This document shows positions 63,537-64,000 of a stretch of 64,000 nucleotides of DNA, in pieces. The notes under the pieces are model-generated. The model worked only from the letters and a program-made list of their open reading frames with translations, ran no database searches and had not been told where the DNA came from. The stretch is from Agapanthus africanus. Lineage: Eukaryota > Streptophyta > Magnoliopsida > Asparagales > Amaryllidaceae. Position 1 is the first letter of the stretch. Each line of letters starts with the position of its first letter. The position numbers and the translations under genes are program-made. The DNA is taken from NCBI GenBank assembly GCA_030015575.1, contig JASDDO010000016.1, forward strand, positions 455,962,141 to 456,026,140, in the 5' to 3' direction.

Positions 63537-64000
63537 AGAGTTAAACTCCCAAGAGATTTTCGGAGATGATGAAAGGGGACCCCTTTCTTCTTCCTTGAGC
63601 CCTAAATCTTCTCTTAAGCTTTGGATCTTCCCTAAGTAGGGTTTTTGCAGATGAGTCTCCTTCTTCCTCCTCTCTGTTGGCTGGATCTTGGAGATAAAAG
63701 GGGGATGAGACTTAAATATCACCTATTTTGGGGATTTGATGGAAAATCTGAGCTTCCCTTCAAGGGTTTTATGGTGAAAAACTGTTTCTTTTTGGAAAAA
63801 GAAGAGTTAAACTATTGATTTAATTCAAAATAAAGAAGAAGAAGGTTTAGAACCATGAGAAAGGAGAAGGAGACACAGAAACCCTAGTTTTTGAGGGGAA
63901 TGAATTATTGTTTCATTTCATCATCATGTTATCTTATATAGGCTTATAAATTTACACATGGCCCCTTAGGCTTTACAAAATGGCATTTTACCCATCGCAT
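63533..64000. other. Noncoding tail of the window
   Basis: Purine/pyrimidine-biased sequence, with AAACCCTAG near 63880 and TATATAGGC near 63935, that could be the promoter and leader part of an LTR. I see no gene. Confidence 0.4.

Overview
This window is plant DNA made almost entirely of transposable elements. The evidence is the families present: Ty1/copia elements primed by initiator tRNA-Met, an Athila-type Ty3/gypsy element with a tRNA-Asp primer site, a giant Tat-lineage Ty3/gypsy element with two RNase H domains, and a CACTA transposase relic. The species cannot be named from this sequence. I found no convincing host gene, rRNA, functional tRNA or CRISPR array.

Left half (1-35792) is a four-level nest that can be read base by base. 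The oldest piece is the 3' part of a copia element (A), which runs off the left edge. Its 3' LTR is cut in three (2858-3055, 5869-6944, 35057-35792) by a solo LTR (C1, 3056-5863, target duplication ACTTA) and by a full copia element (B, 6945-35051, duplication GTATT). The 5' LTR of B is itself cut in three (6945-7114, 15703-17380, 27037-27139) by an Athila-type element (E, 7115-15697, duplication ATCGC) and by a third copia element (D, 17381-27031, duplication GTTTA). The three pieces of the B 5' LTR add up to 1951 bp, exactly the length of its uninterrupted 3' LTR. LTR divergence falls in nesting order: B about 3-4 %, D about 2-3 %, E about 0.5 %.

Middle (35793-38421) is the only stretch outside the two large nests. 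It holds AT-rich DNA with three foldbacks, the N-terminal remnant of a CACTA transposase, and a truncated third copy of the C-type LTR.

Right half (38422-62737) is one Tat-lineage element (F) on the minus strand: 24.3 kb including a nested C-type solo LTR (C2, 48661-51755), about 21.2 kb without it. It has 3.2 kb LTRs and target duplication TTCAT. Its order on the minus strand is 5' LTR, primer site, upstream region with SVFxRL repeats, gag, long linker with repeated zinc modules, protease, reverse transcriptase, RNase H, second archaeal-type RNase H, integrase, then a 5.3 kb 3' untranslated region. That region carries a 3.1 kb array of 125-bp repeats and several smaller repeat families. The last 1.3 kb (62743-64000) looks like a diverged LTR of another Tat-like element with short palindromic repeats and a microsatellite.

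The most notable signals are: an Athila-type element with an open gag-protease frame, no recognisable polymerase or integrase, and nearly identical LTRs; a copia element whose interior is far more decayed than its LTRs; tRNA-like A-box/B-box sequences conserved in the promoter half of a solo-LTR family; paired CCGCGG palindromes shared between copia and gypsy elements; and a 54-bp repeat unit shared by the LTR and the 3' untranslated region of the Tat element.
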